DNA of 64,000 nucleotides from assembly GCA_046294265.1 (NCBI GenBank), contig JBKBKC010000006.1:62001-126000 (forward strand), given 5' to 3'. The number at the start of each line of letters is the position of its first letter. The stretch's first letter is position 1. The stretch comes from JBKBKC01 sp046294265 (GTDB lineage Bacteria > Pseudomonadota > Alphaproteobacteria > Rhodobacterales > Rhodobacteraceae). Positions 7,321-17,082 of the stretch are shown here, piece by piece. A model generated the notes under the pieces. That model worked only from the letters and a program-made list of their open reading frames with translations, did no database searches and was not told where the DNA came from. The position numbers and the translations under genes are program-made.

Positions 7321-8718
7321 TCAGAAGTGGATCGCGCGGCCGTAGGCGTCCAGCACCGCCTCGTGCATCATCTCCGACAGCGTCGGATGCGGGAACACCG
7401 TCTCCAACAGCTCGGCCTCGGTGGTCTCCAGCGTGCGGCCGATCACATAGCCCTGGATCAATTCCGTCACCTCCGCCCCCACCATATGCGCGCCCAGCAA
7501 TTCGCCCGTTTCCGCGTCGAACACCGTCTTGACCAGCCCCTCGGGTTCCCCCAGCGCAATCGCCTTGCCGTTGCCGATGAAGGGGAAGCGGCCCACCTTC
7601 ACCTTGTGCCCGGCGGCCTTGGCCTTTTCTTCCGTCATCCCCACCGACGCGATCTGCGGATGGCAATAGGTGCAGCCTGCGATGGACCCCGGCTTGATCG
7701 CGTGCGGATGCCCGCCCGCGATCAGTTCGGCCACCATCACGCCCTCATGGCTGGCCTTGTGCGCGAGCCAGGGCGCACCCGCGATGTCGCCGATGGCATA
7801 GAGGCCCTCGACTCCCGTGCGGCAATATTCGTCCGTCACCACATGCGTGCGGTCGATCTGCACGCCCAGCGCCTCCAGCCCCAGCCCCTCGACGTTCCCC
7901 ACGATCCCCACGGCCGAAATCACCGTGTCGAACGCGCGCGTCTCCACCTTGCCGCCCGTCTCGATATGCGCGGTGACGCCGATCCCCGGCTTGCGGTCCA
8001 GCGACTTGACCGAGGCTTTTTCGAGAATGGTCATGCCCTGCTTCACAAAGGCCTTCTTGGCAAAGTCGGCGATCTCGGCATCCTCCACGGGCAGGATGCG
8101 GTCCATCACCTCCACCACCGTCGTCTCCGACCCCATCGTGTTGAAGAAACTCGCGAATTCGATCCCGATGGCGCCCGATCCAATCACCAGCAGCTTTTTC
8201 GGCATCCGTTTCGCCACCAGCGCATCGCGATAGGCCCACACGAGGTCCCCATCCGCCTCCAGCCCCGGCAACTCGCGCGCCCGTGCCCCCGTCGCCAGCA
8301 CGATGGCGGGGGCGGTCAGCTCCTCCACGCCCTTGTCGGTTTTCACGGTCACGCGGCCCTTTGCGGGGATCGTCGCCTCGCCCATCACCACCGCCACCTT
8401 GTTCTTCTTCATCAGATGCCCGATGCCGCCCGACAGCTGCTTCGCGACCCCCCGCGACCGCGCCACCACGGCACCCAGATCGAACCCGGCCTTCTCCACC
8501 GAAAGCCCGAATTCCTTGGCCCGGTGCATCAGGTGGAACACCTCGGCCGAGCGCAGCAGCGCTTTCGTCGGGATGCAGCCCCAGTTCAGGCAGATGCCGC
8601 CCAGGTTCTCGCGCTCGACGATGACCACCTTCTTGCCCAGTTGCGCGGCCCGGATGGCGGCGACATAGCCGCCCGGCCCCGCACCGATCACGATCACGTC
8701 AAAGCTGGCTGCGGCCAT
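7321..8718 (-). CDS. lpdA: Dihydrolipoyl dehydrogenase (E3)
   Basis: 465 residues, the usual length. This flavoprotein reoxidises dihydrolipoamide in 2-oxoacid dehydrogenase complexes or the glycine cleavage system. Seen: FAD-binding GAGPGGYVAA near the N-terminus, the redox-active disulfide GGICLNWGCIPTK, the NAD-binding GSGAIGIEFASFF motif near residue 180, and the C-terminal active-site HPTLSE. A GGAGGAG ribosome site precedes the ATG. No E1 or E2 gene is adjacent, so which complex it serves is not shown; 2-oxoglutarate dehydrogenase is the usual partner of a stand-alone lpd in this group. Confidence 0.95.
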   Translation of the reverse strand: MAAASFDVIVIGAGPGGYVAAIRAAQLGKKVVIVERENLGGICLNWGCIPTKALLRSAEVFHLMHRAKEFGLSVEKAGFDLGAVVARSRGVAKQLSGGIGHLMKKNKVAVVMGEATIPAKGRVTVKTDKGVEELTAPAIVLATGARARELPGLEADGDLVWAYRDALVAKRMPKKLLVIGSGAIGIEFASFFNTMGSETTVVEVMDRILPVEDAEIADFAKKAFVKQGMTILEKASVKSLDRKPGIGVTAHIETGGKVETRAFDTVISAVGIVGNVEGLGLEALGVQIDRTHVVTDEYCRTGVEGLYAIGDIAGAPWLAHKASHEGVMVAELIAGGHPHAIKPGSIAGCTYCHPQIASVGMTEEKAKAAGHKVKVGRFPFIGNGKAIALGEPEGLVKTVFDAETGELLGAHMVGAEVTELIQGYVIGRTLETTEAELLETVFPHPTLSEMMHEAVLDAYGRAIHF

Positions 8719-8815
8719 GGATGTGTCTCCTCCCGAAAAACTGGTTCAGCGTTAAACCATCGCCCGCGCCAGAGCAACAAAGCCCGTGCCGCAGGGCCAT
8801 GCACCCCGCGCATGG

Positions 8816-9385
8816 CTATTCCGTCATCTTCTTGACCAGCGCGCCATAGCCGCCCTCGGCCAGAAACGCCTCCTCCGCCGCGGTGCTCTCGCGCCCCAGG
8901 GCGGAATTGCGAAAGGGAAAGCGGCCAAAGCGGCGGATCACCTCGGCATGGGCGCGGGCGTGCAGCAGGTTTTCCGGCTCGCCTGGCAGGCGCTCTGCGA
9001 ACAGCCTCACCGACAGGTCCTGGTCGGCCATGTCCTCGGAATGCTCAAAGGGCAGATACATGAACTGCCGTTCGGGTTCCGGCACATCCATGTCCCAACC
9101 TTCCTCCAGCGCACGCCGCGCGGCCGCGCGGGCCTGTGCATCGGTGGCAAAGGCTTCCGCCCGGCCCCGGTGGATGTTGCGCGACAACTGGTCGGTGACC
9201 ACCAGATAGGCCAGCGTGCCCGCAGGCCCGTCCACCCAATGCTCCAGCCCGCCCTCGCTTGCCGCCTGCCACAGATCGCCGAACCGTTCACGGATGGCCG
9301 CGTCCAGCGCCGCGCCCCCCGCATACCAGCCGTCACGCCCCACCTCGCCCAGCCAGTAGTCCAGCACCGACACCGGATCATCCAT
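8816..9385 (-). CDS. DUF924 family protein
   Basis: 189 residues. The sequence has the DUF924 pattern: an early VLDYWLGE, a central TDQLSRNIHRG, and MYLPFEHSEDMADQ. The family is soluble, all-helical and TPR-like, and has no established function. The gene has its own GGGAGG ribosome site and stands alone between lpdA and an MFS transporter, all on the minus strand. The gap to the MFS stop is about 60 bases. Confidence 0.85.
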   Translation of the reverse strand: MDDPVSVLDYWLGEVGRDGWYAGGAALDAAIRERFGDLWQAASEGGLEHWVDGPAGTLAYLVVTDQLSRNIHRGRAEAFATDAQARAAARRALEEGWDMDVPEPERQFMYLPFEHSEDMADQDLSVRLFAERLPGEPENLLHARAHAEVIRRFGRFPFRNSALGRESTAAEEAFLAEGGYGALVKKMTE

Positions 9386-9448
9386 GCGCCACCTCCCGCC
9401 AACCCCAGGCCAGCCTGACAGGTCGCCCCCGCCCGCGCAACCGAACCC

Positions 9449-10690
9449 TCAGCGCGCCGGCACCGGGTCCGACCCCTTGCCCTCGACCAGCGCGCCCACC
9501 GCGATGGCCGAGGCTCCGGGCGCGATGGTGACCGCCCCGCCCGACCGCGCAGGCGCCACGCGCCGCGTCATCCGCCAGGCCGCATAACCCGCCAGCGCCG
9601 CGAACAGCACCCCGATGAACAGGAAAAATCCGCCCGGCCCCGCCGTCTCCATCAGCCAGCCGGTCGCCAGGGGGCCAAAGATCGCGCCGAACCCGTTCAG
9701 GAACAACAGGCCCGCCGAGGCCGCCGCCATGTCCTCCTTGGGCAGGAAGTCGTTGGTATAGGCGATCAGCAGCGCATAGAGCGGGTTGGTGATCCCTCCC
9801 AGCAGGAACGACACCGCCAAGAGCACCCCGAACGGCGGCGCGAAAACCACCGCCGCCATCATCACCACCGCCCCCGCCACCGCCAGCCACAGGATCAGCC
9901 CGCGCCGGTCCATCCGGTCCGAGGCCCAGCCGATGGGATATTGCAGCACCAGCCCCCCCAGATACATCACGCCGACGAAGATCGAAATGCCCTGCACCGA
10001 CAGCCCCGCCAGCCCCCCCCAGACCGAGGCCATGCCGAACATCGCCGAAAACACGCCCCCCGTCAGCAGCATCCCCACGCATCCCAAGGGCGAGATGCGG
10101 AACAGCCGCCCGAACGACAGGCCACGCGTCTCCTGAAACACCGGCGCCTGCGTCACCGTCAGCAGGATCGGCGTGAACGCCAGCGACACCAGCACCGAGG
10201 GGATGATGAACAAGACGAACCCCGACGGATCGCCCACGTTCAACAGGGCCTGCGACGAGATGATCCCGATCATCTGCACGATCATGTAGAGCGACAGCGC
10301 CTGCCCCCGGTTCTCGTTGGTGGCCGCGTTGTTCAGCCAGCTTTCCGCCGTCACATAGACGCCCGCGAAACTGAACCCGATCAGCATCCGCATCCCCGCC
10401 CAGGCCATCCAGTCGGGCAGCGAGGGATAGAGCACCAGCACCGCCGAGATCAGCGAGCCCAGCGCCGCGAACACCCGCACATGCCCCACCTTGCGGATCA
10501 TCCGGGGCGCAAGCTGCGACCCGCCCAGAAAGCCCACGAAATAGGCCGACATCACGATGGACATCTGGAAGGTCGAAAACCCCTCGATCGCCCCCCGGAT
10601 GCCAAGGAGCGAGCCCTGCACCCCGTTGCCCACCATCAAGAGCATCACGCCCAGCAGCAGCGGCCAGGTTGTTCGCAGCACCGTCAACAT
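9449..10690 (-). CDS. MFS transporter (YcaD-like)
   Basis: 413 residues from the ATG at 10690 (MLTVLRTTWPLLLG); longer open frame exists upstream but is arginine-rich and without similarity. Twelve hydrophobic helices are visible, with AESWLNN after helix 4 and the WASDRMDRRG loop between helices 8 and 9, both characteristic of the YcaD-type MFS subgroup. The C-terminal ~30 residues are polar and probably cytoplasmic. The substrate is unknown. It is divergent from the GNAT gene across a 239-base gap that must hold both promoters. Confidence 0.85.
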   Translation of the reverse strand: MLTVLRTTWPLLLGVMLLMVGNGVQGSLLGIRGAIEGFSTFQMSIVMSAYFVGFLGGSQLAPRMIRKVGHVRVFAALGSLISAVLVLYPSLPDWMAWAGMRMLIGFSFAGVYVTAESWLNNAATNENRGQALSLYMIVQMIGIISSQALLNVGDPSGFVLFIIPSVLVSLAFTPILLTVTQAPVFQETRGLSFGRLFRISPLGCVGMLLTGGVFSAMFGMASVWGGLAGLSVQGISIFVGVMYLGGLVLQYPIGWASDRMDRRGLILWLAVAGAVVMMAAVVFAPPFGVLLAVSFLLGGITNPLYALLIAYTNDFLPKEDMAAASAGLLFLNGFGAIFGPLATGWLMETAGPGGFFLFIGVLFAALAGYAAWRMTRRVAPARSGGAVTIAPGASAIAVGALVEGKGSDPVPAR

Positions 10691-10929
10691 GTTCCCGACC
10701 CCTTTTTCGGGCCGCGTTCCGGCGGCAGCCCCTTGGCGCTTTGCCATTGATCCCTTATCTGGCACAAGTGATGACGGCGCGGCGCGGTCGCAACGACGCC
10801 CCGCCGCACCGAACCGACCGCCGCCGATCCGACACGCCGATCCGATATGGCGACCCAAAGACCCAGACGACCCGCCCCAGCCACGCCCGGCGCCCGCAAG
10901 GCCCGGAAACGCACCGAGGAGAGGCCGCC

Positions 10930-11613
10930 ATGAGCCTGCGCATTTCCCCCGATCCCCATGCCGATCCGGCCGGCCTGCCCGATGCCGCGCGGCTGCGCTG
11001 GCAGGGTGTCCTGTCCCAGACCGACCGCGACTGGTGCCGCCGCAACGGCATCGCGCTGGCCTTCGATCCCGCGCAGGCGGGCTGGGTGGTGGACCCCGAC
11101 GCGGGCTTTGCCGACGACGCGCCCGAGGCCGCACCGCCCCTGTCGCATGCCCTCGGCCTGACGCTGCGGCCCTGGACCATCGACGACCTGCCCACCTTTC
11201 ACGCGCTGCTGGACGACCCACAGGTCTGGGCGCATCTGCCCGAGGCCTATCCCGCCCCCCTGACGCGCGCGATGGCTGCCGACCTGATCGAGATTGCCAC
11301 AAACGGCACGCATCACATGGTGCGGGCGGTGGTGCTGGCGGATCGCCCGGTGGGTCAGGTGCGACTGGAATTCGGGGCGGACCCGGCCGAGGCCGAACTC
11401 AGCTACTGGCTGGGCCGCACCTTCTGGGGCCGGGGCATCGGACGGCGGATGGTGGCGCGGGCGGTGGACTGGGCCACAAGCCACCCTGCGCTCACCCGCC
11501 TCAGCGCCCGCGTGCGCCCGTCCAACACCGCATCGTCCCATGCGCTCGTCGCGGCGGGGTTCCGCCGCGACGGGCAGCATGGCGGCTGGGACCGCTTCAC
11601 GCGTCCGCTGTGA
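10930..11613 (+). CDS. GNAT family N-acetyltransferase
   Basis: 227 residues from the ATG at 10930, which follows a strong GAGGAGAGG site. The C-terminal ~150 residues are a GNAT fold of the RimJ/RimL type: LTLRPWTIDDLPTFHALL, then the acetyl-CoA loop GRTFWGRGIGRRM, then NTASSHALVAAGFRRDG. The first ~75 residues are an extra segment without similarity that I recognise. The target (protein N-terminus, small molecule or antibiotic) is not known. Its last 17 bases overlap the end of the convergent queA gene. Confidence 0.85.
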   Translation: MSLRISPDPHADPAGLPDAARLRWQGVLSQTDRDWCRRNGIALAFDPAQAGWVVDPDAGFADDAPEAAPPLSHALGLTLRPWTIDDLPTFHALLDDPQVWAHLPEAYPAPLTRAMAADLIEIATNGTHHMVRAVVLADRPVGQVRLEFGADPAEAELSYWLGRTFWGRGIGRRMVARAVDWATSHPALTRLSARVRPSNTASSHALVAAGFRRDGQHGGWDRFTRPL

Positions 11614-12652
11614 ATCCGCCCGGAAACAGCACCGAGGCATCGCCGTAGCTGAAAAAGCGATACCCCTCCGCCACCGCATGGGCATAGGCCACGCGCATCC
11701 GGTCCGTCCCCATCAGGGCCGAGACGAGCATCATCAGCGTCGATTTCGGGAGGTGGAAATTTGTCATGAGGGCATCGGCCACCCGGAAGCGGTAGCCGGG
11801 ATAGATGAAGATCTCGGTGGTGCCGCGAAAGGCCGCGATCGTGCCTCCTGCCGCCGCACTCTCGATCAGCCGCAGCGCGGTCGTGCCCACCGGGATCACC
11901 CGCCCGCCTGCGCCCCGTGTCGCGGCAATCTCGGCGGCGGCAGCCTCCGTCACCTCGCCCCACTCGCCGTGCATGCGGTGCGTCGTCACGTCCTCGACCT
12001 TCACCGGCAGAAAGGTGCCCGCCCCCACATGCAGCGTCACCTCCGTAAAGGCCACGCCGCGCGCGGCAAGCGCGGCCAGCAGATCGGCGTCGAAATGCAG
12101 CGAGGCCGTGGGGGCCGCCACCGCCCCCGCATGGCGTGCGAACACTGTCTGATAATCGTCCTCGTCCTGCGCGTCGGGGGGGCGCAGGGCCGCGATGTAG
12201 GGCGGCAGCGGCATCGTGCCCGCAGCCGCCAGCGCCACCTCGAACGCCGCGCCATCGCGGTCGAACATCAGCCGCGCATCAGCCTCGCCCCGTTCCGCCA
12301 CCGTCGCCTCAAGCCCACCGCCAAAGCGCAGCCGGTCACCCGGCGCAAGCTTGCGCAGGGGCCGCGCCATGGCGCGCCAGCCACCCGAAGCGGCAGGCTC
12401 CATCAGCGTGACCTCGATGCGCGCCACCGCATCGCCACGCAGCCGCTCGCCGCTCAGGCGGGCCGGGATCACGCGGGTATTGTTCAGAACCAGCCGGTCG
12501 CCGGGCCGCAACAGGCGCGGCAGGTCATAGGCATGCAGATCGGCCATCCGCTCGGGCCCCACCGCAAGCATCCGGGCATGGCTGCGCGGCCGGGCGGGCC
12601 GGGTGGCGATCAGGTGGTCGGGCAGGTAAAAATCGAAATCATCGAGGCGCAT
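11597..12652 (-). CDS. queA: S-adenosylmethionine:tRNA ribosyltransferase-isomerase
   Basis: 351 residues from the ATG at 12652 (MRLDDFDFYLPDHLIA, the standard QueA start); a GTG three codons earlier is possible. QueA transfers and isomerises the ribosyl group of AdoMet onto preQ1-modified tRNA, giving epoxyqueuosine. Family motifs seen: LVLNNTRVIPARL, GGWRAMARPLRKL, TASLHFD, VTLHVGAGTFLPV, and the C-terminal TNFHLPKSTLMMLVSAL. The end overlaps the convergent GNAT gene by 17 bases. No other queuosine gene is nearby. Confidence 0.96.
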   Translation of the reverse strand: MRLDDFDFYLPDHLIATRPARPRSHARMLAVGPERMADLHAYDLPRLLRPGDRLVLNNTRVIPARLSGERLRGDAVARIEVTLMEPAASGGWRAMARPLRKLAPGDRLRFGGGLEATVAERGEADARLMFDRDGAAFEVALAAAGTMPLPPYIAALRPPDAQDEDDYQTVFARHAGAVAAPTASLHFDADLLAALAARGVAFTEVTLHVGAGTFLPVKVEDVTTHRMHGEWGEVTEAAAAEIAATRGAGGRVIPVGTTALRLIESAAAGGTIAAFRGTTEIFIYPGYRFRVADALMTNFHLPKSTLMMLVSALMGTDRMRVAYAHAVAEGYRFFSYGDASVLFPGGFTADA

Positions 12653-12755
12653 GGGGGGCACCTAGCCTGTCAAGACAAGGCTGTGAAGGCCCGGTCGGGG
12701 CCACGGGCCGCCATCCGCTGACTTCCGGCTACCGCCCGACCGCACCGCGCACGCG

Positions 12756-15700
12756 TCAGGGCGACGCGGCGGGCGGCGCGCCGCCTTCGACGATCCGGGG
12801 GGCCGGGCGGCGAAAGATGTCGCGGAACATCGCGGGCGTCAGGATCGACAGCGGGTTGACGCTGATCTGCGGCCGCGCGGCAGAGCCGGTCAGCCGATAA
12901 TTGAACCCGAACAGCCCCTCGCCCCGCCGCGTCAGCACCGCACCGATGCCATTGAACAGGTAGATCGGCGAGATCACGCCCTGCATGTCCAGCCGATTCT
13001 GCTCCACATCGTAAATGCCCGCCAGTGAAATGCCGATCGAGGCCCCGACGGCCGAGGCGCGCGTCACCTCAACCGCGCGCGGCGTCAGCCGGAAATCGGC
13101 CTGGGCGTTCTGAAACAGCAGGCCCTGGCCGTCCAGCTGCTCGAACAGCCCCACGATGGAGGCGGCATTGAGGAGTTCCGCCAGCACCGGCGTGCCACGC
13201 AACCGCACGACACCGATATCGGCCCGCCCGTCATAGCCGCCGCCGCGCGGGCGCAGCGTCATCACCAGATCGCCCCCCCGCGCATTCGGAAACAGCCCCG
13301 CCGCCGACAGCACCGCCCCCGCATCCTGCGAGGTGATCCGCACCGAAGTCCCGCCCGCCGAGGGCGCGACGCTCCCTTGCACCACCGCCTGCCCGTTGAC
13401 GCGGGCCAGAAACTGGCCCCCGAGCCCGCCGCGCGTGCCGAAGGTGCCCCGCACCCCCGTCAGCGCGATGCCGTCCGATACCGTCACGCGGTCCAGCTCC
13501 ATCCGGATCTCGGTGCCCCCGCCCTGCGCCGCCGAGCCCCCCCCCATCCGGTCTGGCATCCGGCGCAGATCGACCGCGCCACCCGCGATCTCCACCGCCG
13601 GGGCCGCCCCCCCGCGGCCCACCAGCGTCACCCCCGCATCCAGCCAGCCCCCCGCCCGCACCCGCGCGAACCGCGCCCGGTCAAGCCCGCCGCCCGGCCG
13701 CAGGCTGACCGTGCCGCTGGCCGACAGGCCGGGCGCCTCCAGCTCCAGCCGCTCGATGGCGGCGGGGTTGGACAGCCGCGCCGTCACCTCCAGCCGCCCC
13801 GCCGCGCCCTTTGCCTTGGACCAGCCGATCTCGGGGATCGCAAGGCCCAGCTGTCGCAGGTCGGAGGTGAGGCGCAGCACCGGCACCCCCCCTTTGGGCA
13901 GATCGACCGCGATCTGCCCCTGCCCCGCCCCCGACAGCAGCCCCGGCGGCAGCCCCAGCCCCAACCGCGTCGCCGCCCCGGCCGACAGCGCGACGGTGCC
14001 CTGCAGGGTCGCGCCGCTGTCCCCCGGCCCCAGCGGCTGGCGATAGGTGGCGTCAAAGGCCACGCCGTCCAGCGTGCCGCGCCCCGCGATCTCCAGCGCC
14101 TCGGGCGTGCCGGTGACCGCCAGTTCGGCGGCCTCGATCACCCGCCCCGGCACCAGCCGGTCCGACCGCACATCCGAAATCACCCCCGCCACGCGCCAGT
14201 CAACATCCTCGGGCGTCAGCGCATCCACCAGCGGCACCGACAGCCGCGCCTCGACCACCGCGCGCCCCTCGCCCAGGTCCACCGGCTGCCCCGCCCGCGT
14301 CAGAAACCCGAACGGCGGCTGGTCCAGCAAGGACAGCGTGGCCGTCAGGCTGCCCGCCGTGCGCAGCGTCACCTCGGCCACCGAGGGCTTGCGCGTGATG
14401 TCAGGCACGGCAAAGACCGACCCTGCCACGTCGATCCGCCCGCCATCGGGCGGCACCACCTCGCCCCGGTCCAGCACCAGCGTATAGCGCGTGCCGTCCA
14501 GCGTGGCATAGCCGAACCCGCCCTCCACCGGGGGCAGCGTGCGCATGAACCGCACGCCCGCGCTCGAATAGTCATAGGTCAAGGACAGCCGCGGCTCGGC
14601 CCCCGGGGCCAGCCGCACCGCGCCCCGCACGTTGGACAGAACCCCCTCCTGCACGTTGTCGGCCAGCCAGGCCCGCGTGCCCGGAACCAGCCGCAGCGGC
14701 CACAGCGACAAGAGCCGGTCATGCCCGATGGCATCCACGCCCATGTCCAGCGACACCCGCCAGCCCCCCTCCACCACCGCCGCCCGCCCCTTGGCCGACA
14801 GCCGCCGCTCGCCATCCAGCAGTTGCAACTGCCCCACCTCCAGCGTGAAGGGCGACAGCCGCAGCCGCAGGTCCAGCGCGCCCCCCGTGAACACGGCGGG
14901 TGCCACGAACAGGCCCTCCGGGTCCATCCGAACCTCGCGCAGTGCAAATTGCGCCAGCATCACCTGCGGAAGCCCCTCGGATGCCCCCGGCAGATAGGCA
15001 TGGCCCGATGCCGACAGCCGCAGCGACGGCCCCTCCACCGCAATCTCGGCCAGGTCCAGCCGGTTGCGCGCGGGATCGAAGGACAGCGCCAGTGCGGCAT
15101 GGTCAAAGGCCACAGGCTGCGCCCCGGCCCCGGCGGTCAGCGCGCCCGCCGACACGTCCAGCCGCGCGTCCAGCCGCTCCAGCCGCCCGCCCTCGCCAAA
15201 GCCCGTGTCGATGCGCCCCGAGATCGGCGCGTCCAGCACCCCCAGAAACGCCAGCGGGGCCGCCAGCGACGCAAGGTCGCGCGCCGCCACCTGATCGACC
15301 GTGACCGAGACGCGCGCCTCGGGGCTGCCCTTGTCGGTCACCGCCGTCAGCACCGCGCGGGCGGGGGCCACCCCGCCCCCGATCAGCGACAGCGCCATCT
15401 CGCCCGCCAGCGCATCCGCGCGGTTGTCCAGCCGCAGCCGGCCGTCGCCCATCTCCCACACCCGGCCCGCGGCGGCATCCTCGATGGTCAGGGTCATGCC
15501 CTCGGCCTCCAGATGCGTCAGCCGGTCCAGCGCGGGCAGCGCAAACAGGCGGTCGGCGGCATCGAACAGCGCGGCCACCCCGTCAAAGGCCAGCGCGGAC
15601 AGGCCGCCCCCCAGGGCGAGGTCCAGTTGCCCCCCCTCCAGCCGCCGCAGCCGCACCTGCGCCCCCGTCACCCGCAGCGATGCCACACGCAGCCCTTGCC

Positions 15701-16409
15701 CCGTCAGCGCCCCGGGGGCCAGCGTCACGGTCGTCTGCGGCAAGGTCAGCAGCGTGGCCCCCCCCGGCTGGGTCAGCCGGAAGTCCCCGAATTCCAGACG
15801 CGGCCTGCGGTCGGCATCAAAGGCCAGCCGCGCGGCCCCCAGCGATGCGGTGGCCAGCCCGCCCGGCTTGCCCGCCAGCGCCCGGCGCAGCGCCGCGTTC
15901 ATCCGCGCCTCGACCTCCGCCACCGCCCAGACCGGCAGCCCGACCGACCGGCCCGGCAGGTTGGCCACCAGCCCCGCCAGGACAACCGCGAGGAACAGCA
16001 CCGAAAGGATTCCCCATGGCACCCGTGCCCGGTGGTGGCGGCGGCGGCGGTGCCTGTGGTGATCGCGGTGCTGCGTCTTGCGGGCGGGAAGGGCGGCGGC
16101 GGGTGGTGCTGCGGCCTCCGGGTCCAGGCTGTGCGCCAGTTCGGCGGGCGAGGGAAGCTCGACATCGGCAGGGTCGGGCGCTCGCTCCGGATGCGTGGGC
16201 GTGGCGCGCGCAGGTCCATGCGGTTCGGGCAACGCGTGCGTGCCGGGCGGCAAGGCAGGCCCATCGGACGCGGGGCCATGGGGCGCGGGAAATTCCGGTT
16301 TGGGCAGGTCCGGGTCGGGCGACTGCGGCGCGGGGCATCCGGCCGCGGGCGTCACCGCGTGCCCGTCCGCCTCCCTCTGGCTGTCGCGTGCCTCCGACCC
16401 GCCTTCCAC
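12756..16409 (-). CDS. YhdP/AsmA-like envelope protein
   Basis: 1217 residues from a GTG at 16409, chosen because AGGAG lies six bases upstream; no ATG in this part of the frame has a ribosome site. Residues 1-110 are Pro/Ala-rich and probably cytoplasmic, 111-130 are a dense His/Arg run, and 134-151 form one membrane helix. The remaining ~1060 residues are beta-rich and periplasmic, with repeated LDL/GxG-type strands of the DUF3971 region and a C-terminal AsmA_2-type domain ending in LNRL-like and NYRLTGSAARPQ segments. Such proteins bridge inner and outer membranes and are thought to carry phospholipid outward. It is transcribed away from bcp across a 100-base gap. TamB was considered but the sequence layout and lack of a TamA partner favour YhdP-like. 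Confidence 0.8.
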   Translation of the reverse strand: MEGGSEARDSQREADGHAVTPAAGCPAPQSPDPDLPKPEFPAPHGPASDGPALPPGTHALPEPHGPARATPTHPERAPDPADVELPSPAELAHSLDPEAAAPPAAALPARKTQHRDHHRHRRRRHHRARVPWGILSVLFLAVVLAGLVANLPGRSVGLPVWAVAEVEARMNAALRRALAGKPGGLATASLGAARLAFDADRRPRLEFGDFRLTQPGGATLLTLPQTTVTLAPGALTGQGLRVASLRVTGAQVRLRRLEGGQLDLALGGGLSALAFDGVAALFDAADRLFALPALDRLTHLEAEGMTLTIEDAAAGRVWEMGDGRLRLDNRADALAGEMALSLIGGGVAPARAVLTAVTDKGSPEARVSVTVDQVAARDLASLAAPLAFLGVLDAPISGRIDTGFGEGGRLERLDARLDVSAGALTAGAGAQPVAFDHAALALSFDPARNRLDLAEIAVEGPSLRLSASGHAYLPGASEGLPQVMLAQFALREVRMDPEGLFVAPAVFTGGALDLRLRLSPFTLEVGQLQLLDGERRLSAKGRAAVVEGGWRVSLDMGVDAIGHDRLLSLWPLRLVPGTRAWLADNVQEGVLSNVRGAVRLAPGAEPRLSLTYDYSSAGVRFMRTLPPVEGGFGYATLDGTRYTLVLDRGEVVPPDGGRIDVAGSVFAVPDITRKPSVAEVTLRTAGSLTATLSLLDQPPFGFLTRAGQPVDLGEGRAVVEARLSVPLVDALTPEDVDWRVAGVISDVRSDRLVPGRVIEAAELAVTGTPEALEIAGRGTLDGVAFDATYRQPLGPGDSGATLQGTVALSAGAATRLGLGLPPGLLSGAGQGQIAVDLPKGGVPVLRLTSDLRQLGLAIPEIGWSKAKGAAGRLEVTARLSNPAAIERLELEAPGLSASGTVSLRPGGGLDRARFARVRAGGWLDAGVTLVGRGGAAPAVEIAGGAVDLRRMPDRMGGGSAAQGGGTEIRMELDRVTVSDGIALTGVRGTFGTRGGLGGQFLARVNGQAVVQGSVAPSAGGTSVRITSQDAGAVLSAAGLFPNARGGDLVMTLRPRGGGYDGRADIGVVRLRGTPVLAELLNAASIVGLFEQLDGQGLLFQNAQADFRLTPRAVEVTRASAVGASIGISLAGIYDVEQNRLDMQGVISPIYLFNGIGAVLTRRGEGLFGFNYRLTGSAARPQISVNPLSILTPAMFRDIFRRPAPRIVEGGAPPAASP

Positions 16410-16509
16410 TGCGGTCTCCTCTTCCGGGCGATTGCCGCCCTTGCCTTTTGACTTTGCCCCAAGGCAACTAGAACACCAAGCATCGCATCCGCAACGCCAC
16501 GAGGACCCC

Positions 16510-16977
16510 ATGCCCGCCATCGCCGAAGGCCAGACCGCCCCCGATTTCACCCTGCCCCGCGACGGCGGCACCGACATCACCCTGTCGGCCCTGCGTCCGG
16601 GCAAGGTCGTGCTTTACTTCTACCCCAAGGACGACACACCGGGGTGCACGACCGAGGCTCTCGACTTCACATCCCGGTTAGCGGAGTTCATGGCCGCCGA
16701 CACCACCGTGATCGGCGTGTCCAAGGACAGCATCCAGGCGCATGACAAGTTCTGCAAGAAGCACGGCCTGCGCATCATCCTCGCCTCGGACGAGAGCGGG
16801 CACACCTGCGAGGATTACGGCGTCTGGGCCGAAAAGAGCATGTATGGCAAAACCTACATGGGGGTTAACCGTTCCACCTTCCTGATCGACGGGAACGGCA
16901 TCGTGGCCCGCGTCTGGCCAAAGGTCAGCGTCAAGGGCCATGCCGACGAGGTGCTGGCGGCGGCAAAGGCACTCTGA
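16510..16977 (+). CDS. bcp: Thioredoxin-dependent peroxiredoxin (Bcp/PrxQ)
   Basis: 155 residues. It reduces hydrogen peroxide and organic peroxides with thioredoxin. The peroxidatic cysteine is C46 in DDTPGCTTE. The +5 resolving cysteine of E. coli Bcp is absent (L51), but C82 in the following helix (DKFCKKHGL) is positioned as in PrxQ enzymes that use the alpha3 resolving cysteine; C100 is a third cysteine. The ATG follows GAGGA. The gene is divergent from the YhdP-like gene. Confidence 0.95.
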   Translation: MPAIAEGQTAPDFTLPRDGGTDITLSALRPGKVVLYFYPKDDTPGCTTEALDFTSRLAEFMAADTTVIGVSKDSIQAHDKFCKKHGLRIILASDESGHTCEDYGVWAEKSMYGKTYMGVNRSTFLIDGNGIVARVWPKVSVKGHADEVLAAAKAL

Positions 16978-17082
16978 CCCGGCGGGTGCACGGCAGGTAA
17001 ACGCGGCGCGCGGCCTGTCGGGACGGAAAACCGACGCAAACCCGACAGATAACCGACGCAGGCCAGACGGCAGGAGGACCGC

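Noticed and set aside
13377..16451. Plus-strand open frame of about 1020 codons
   Set aside because: Antisense shadow of the YhdP-like gene with extreme Arg/Gln/Pro content and no motifs.
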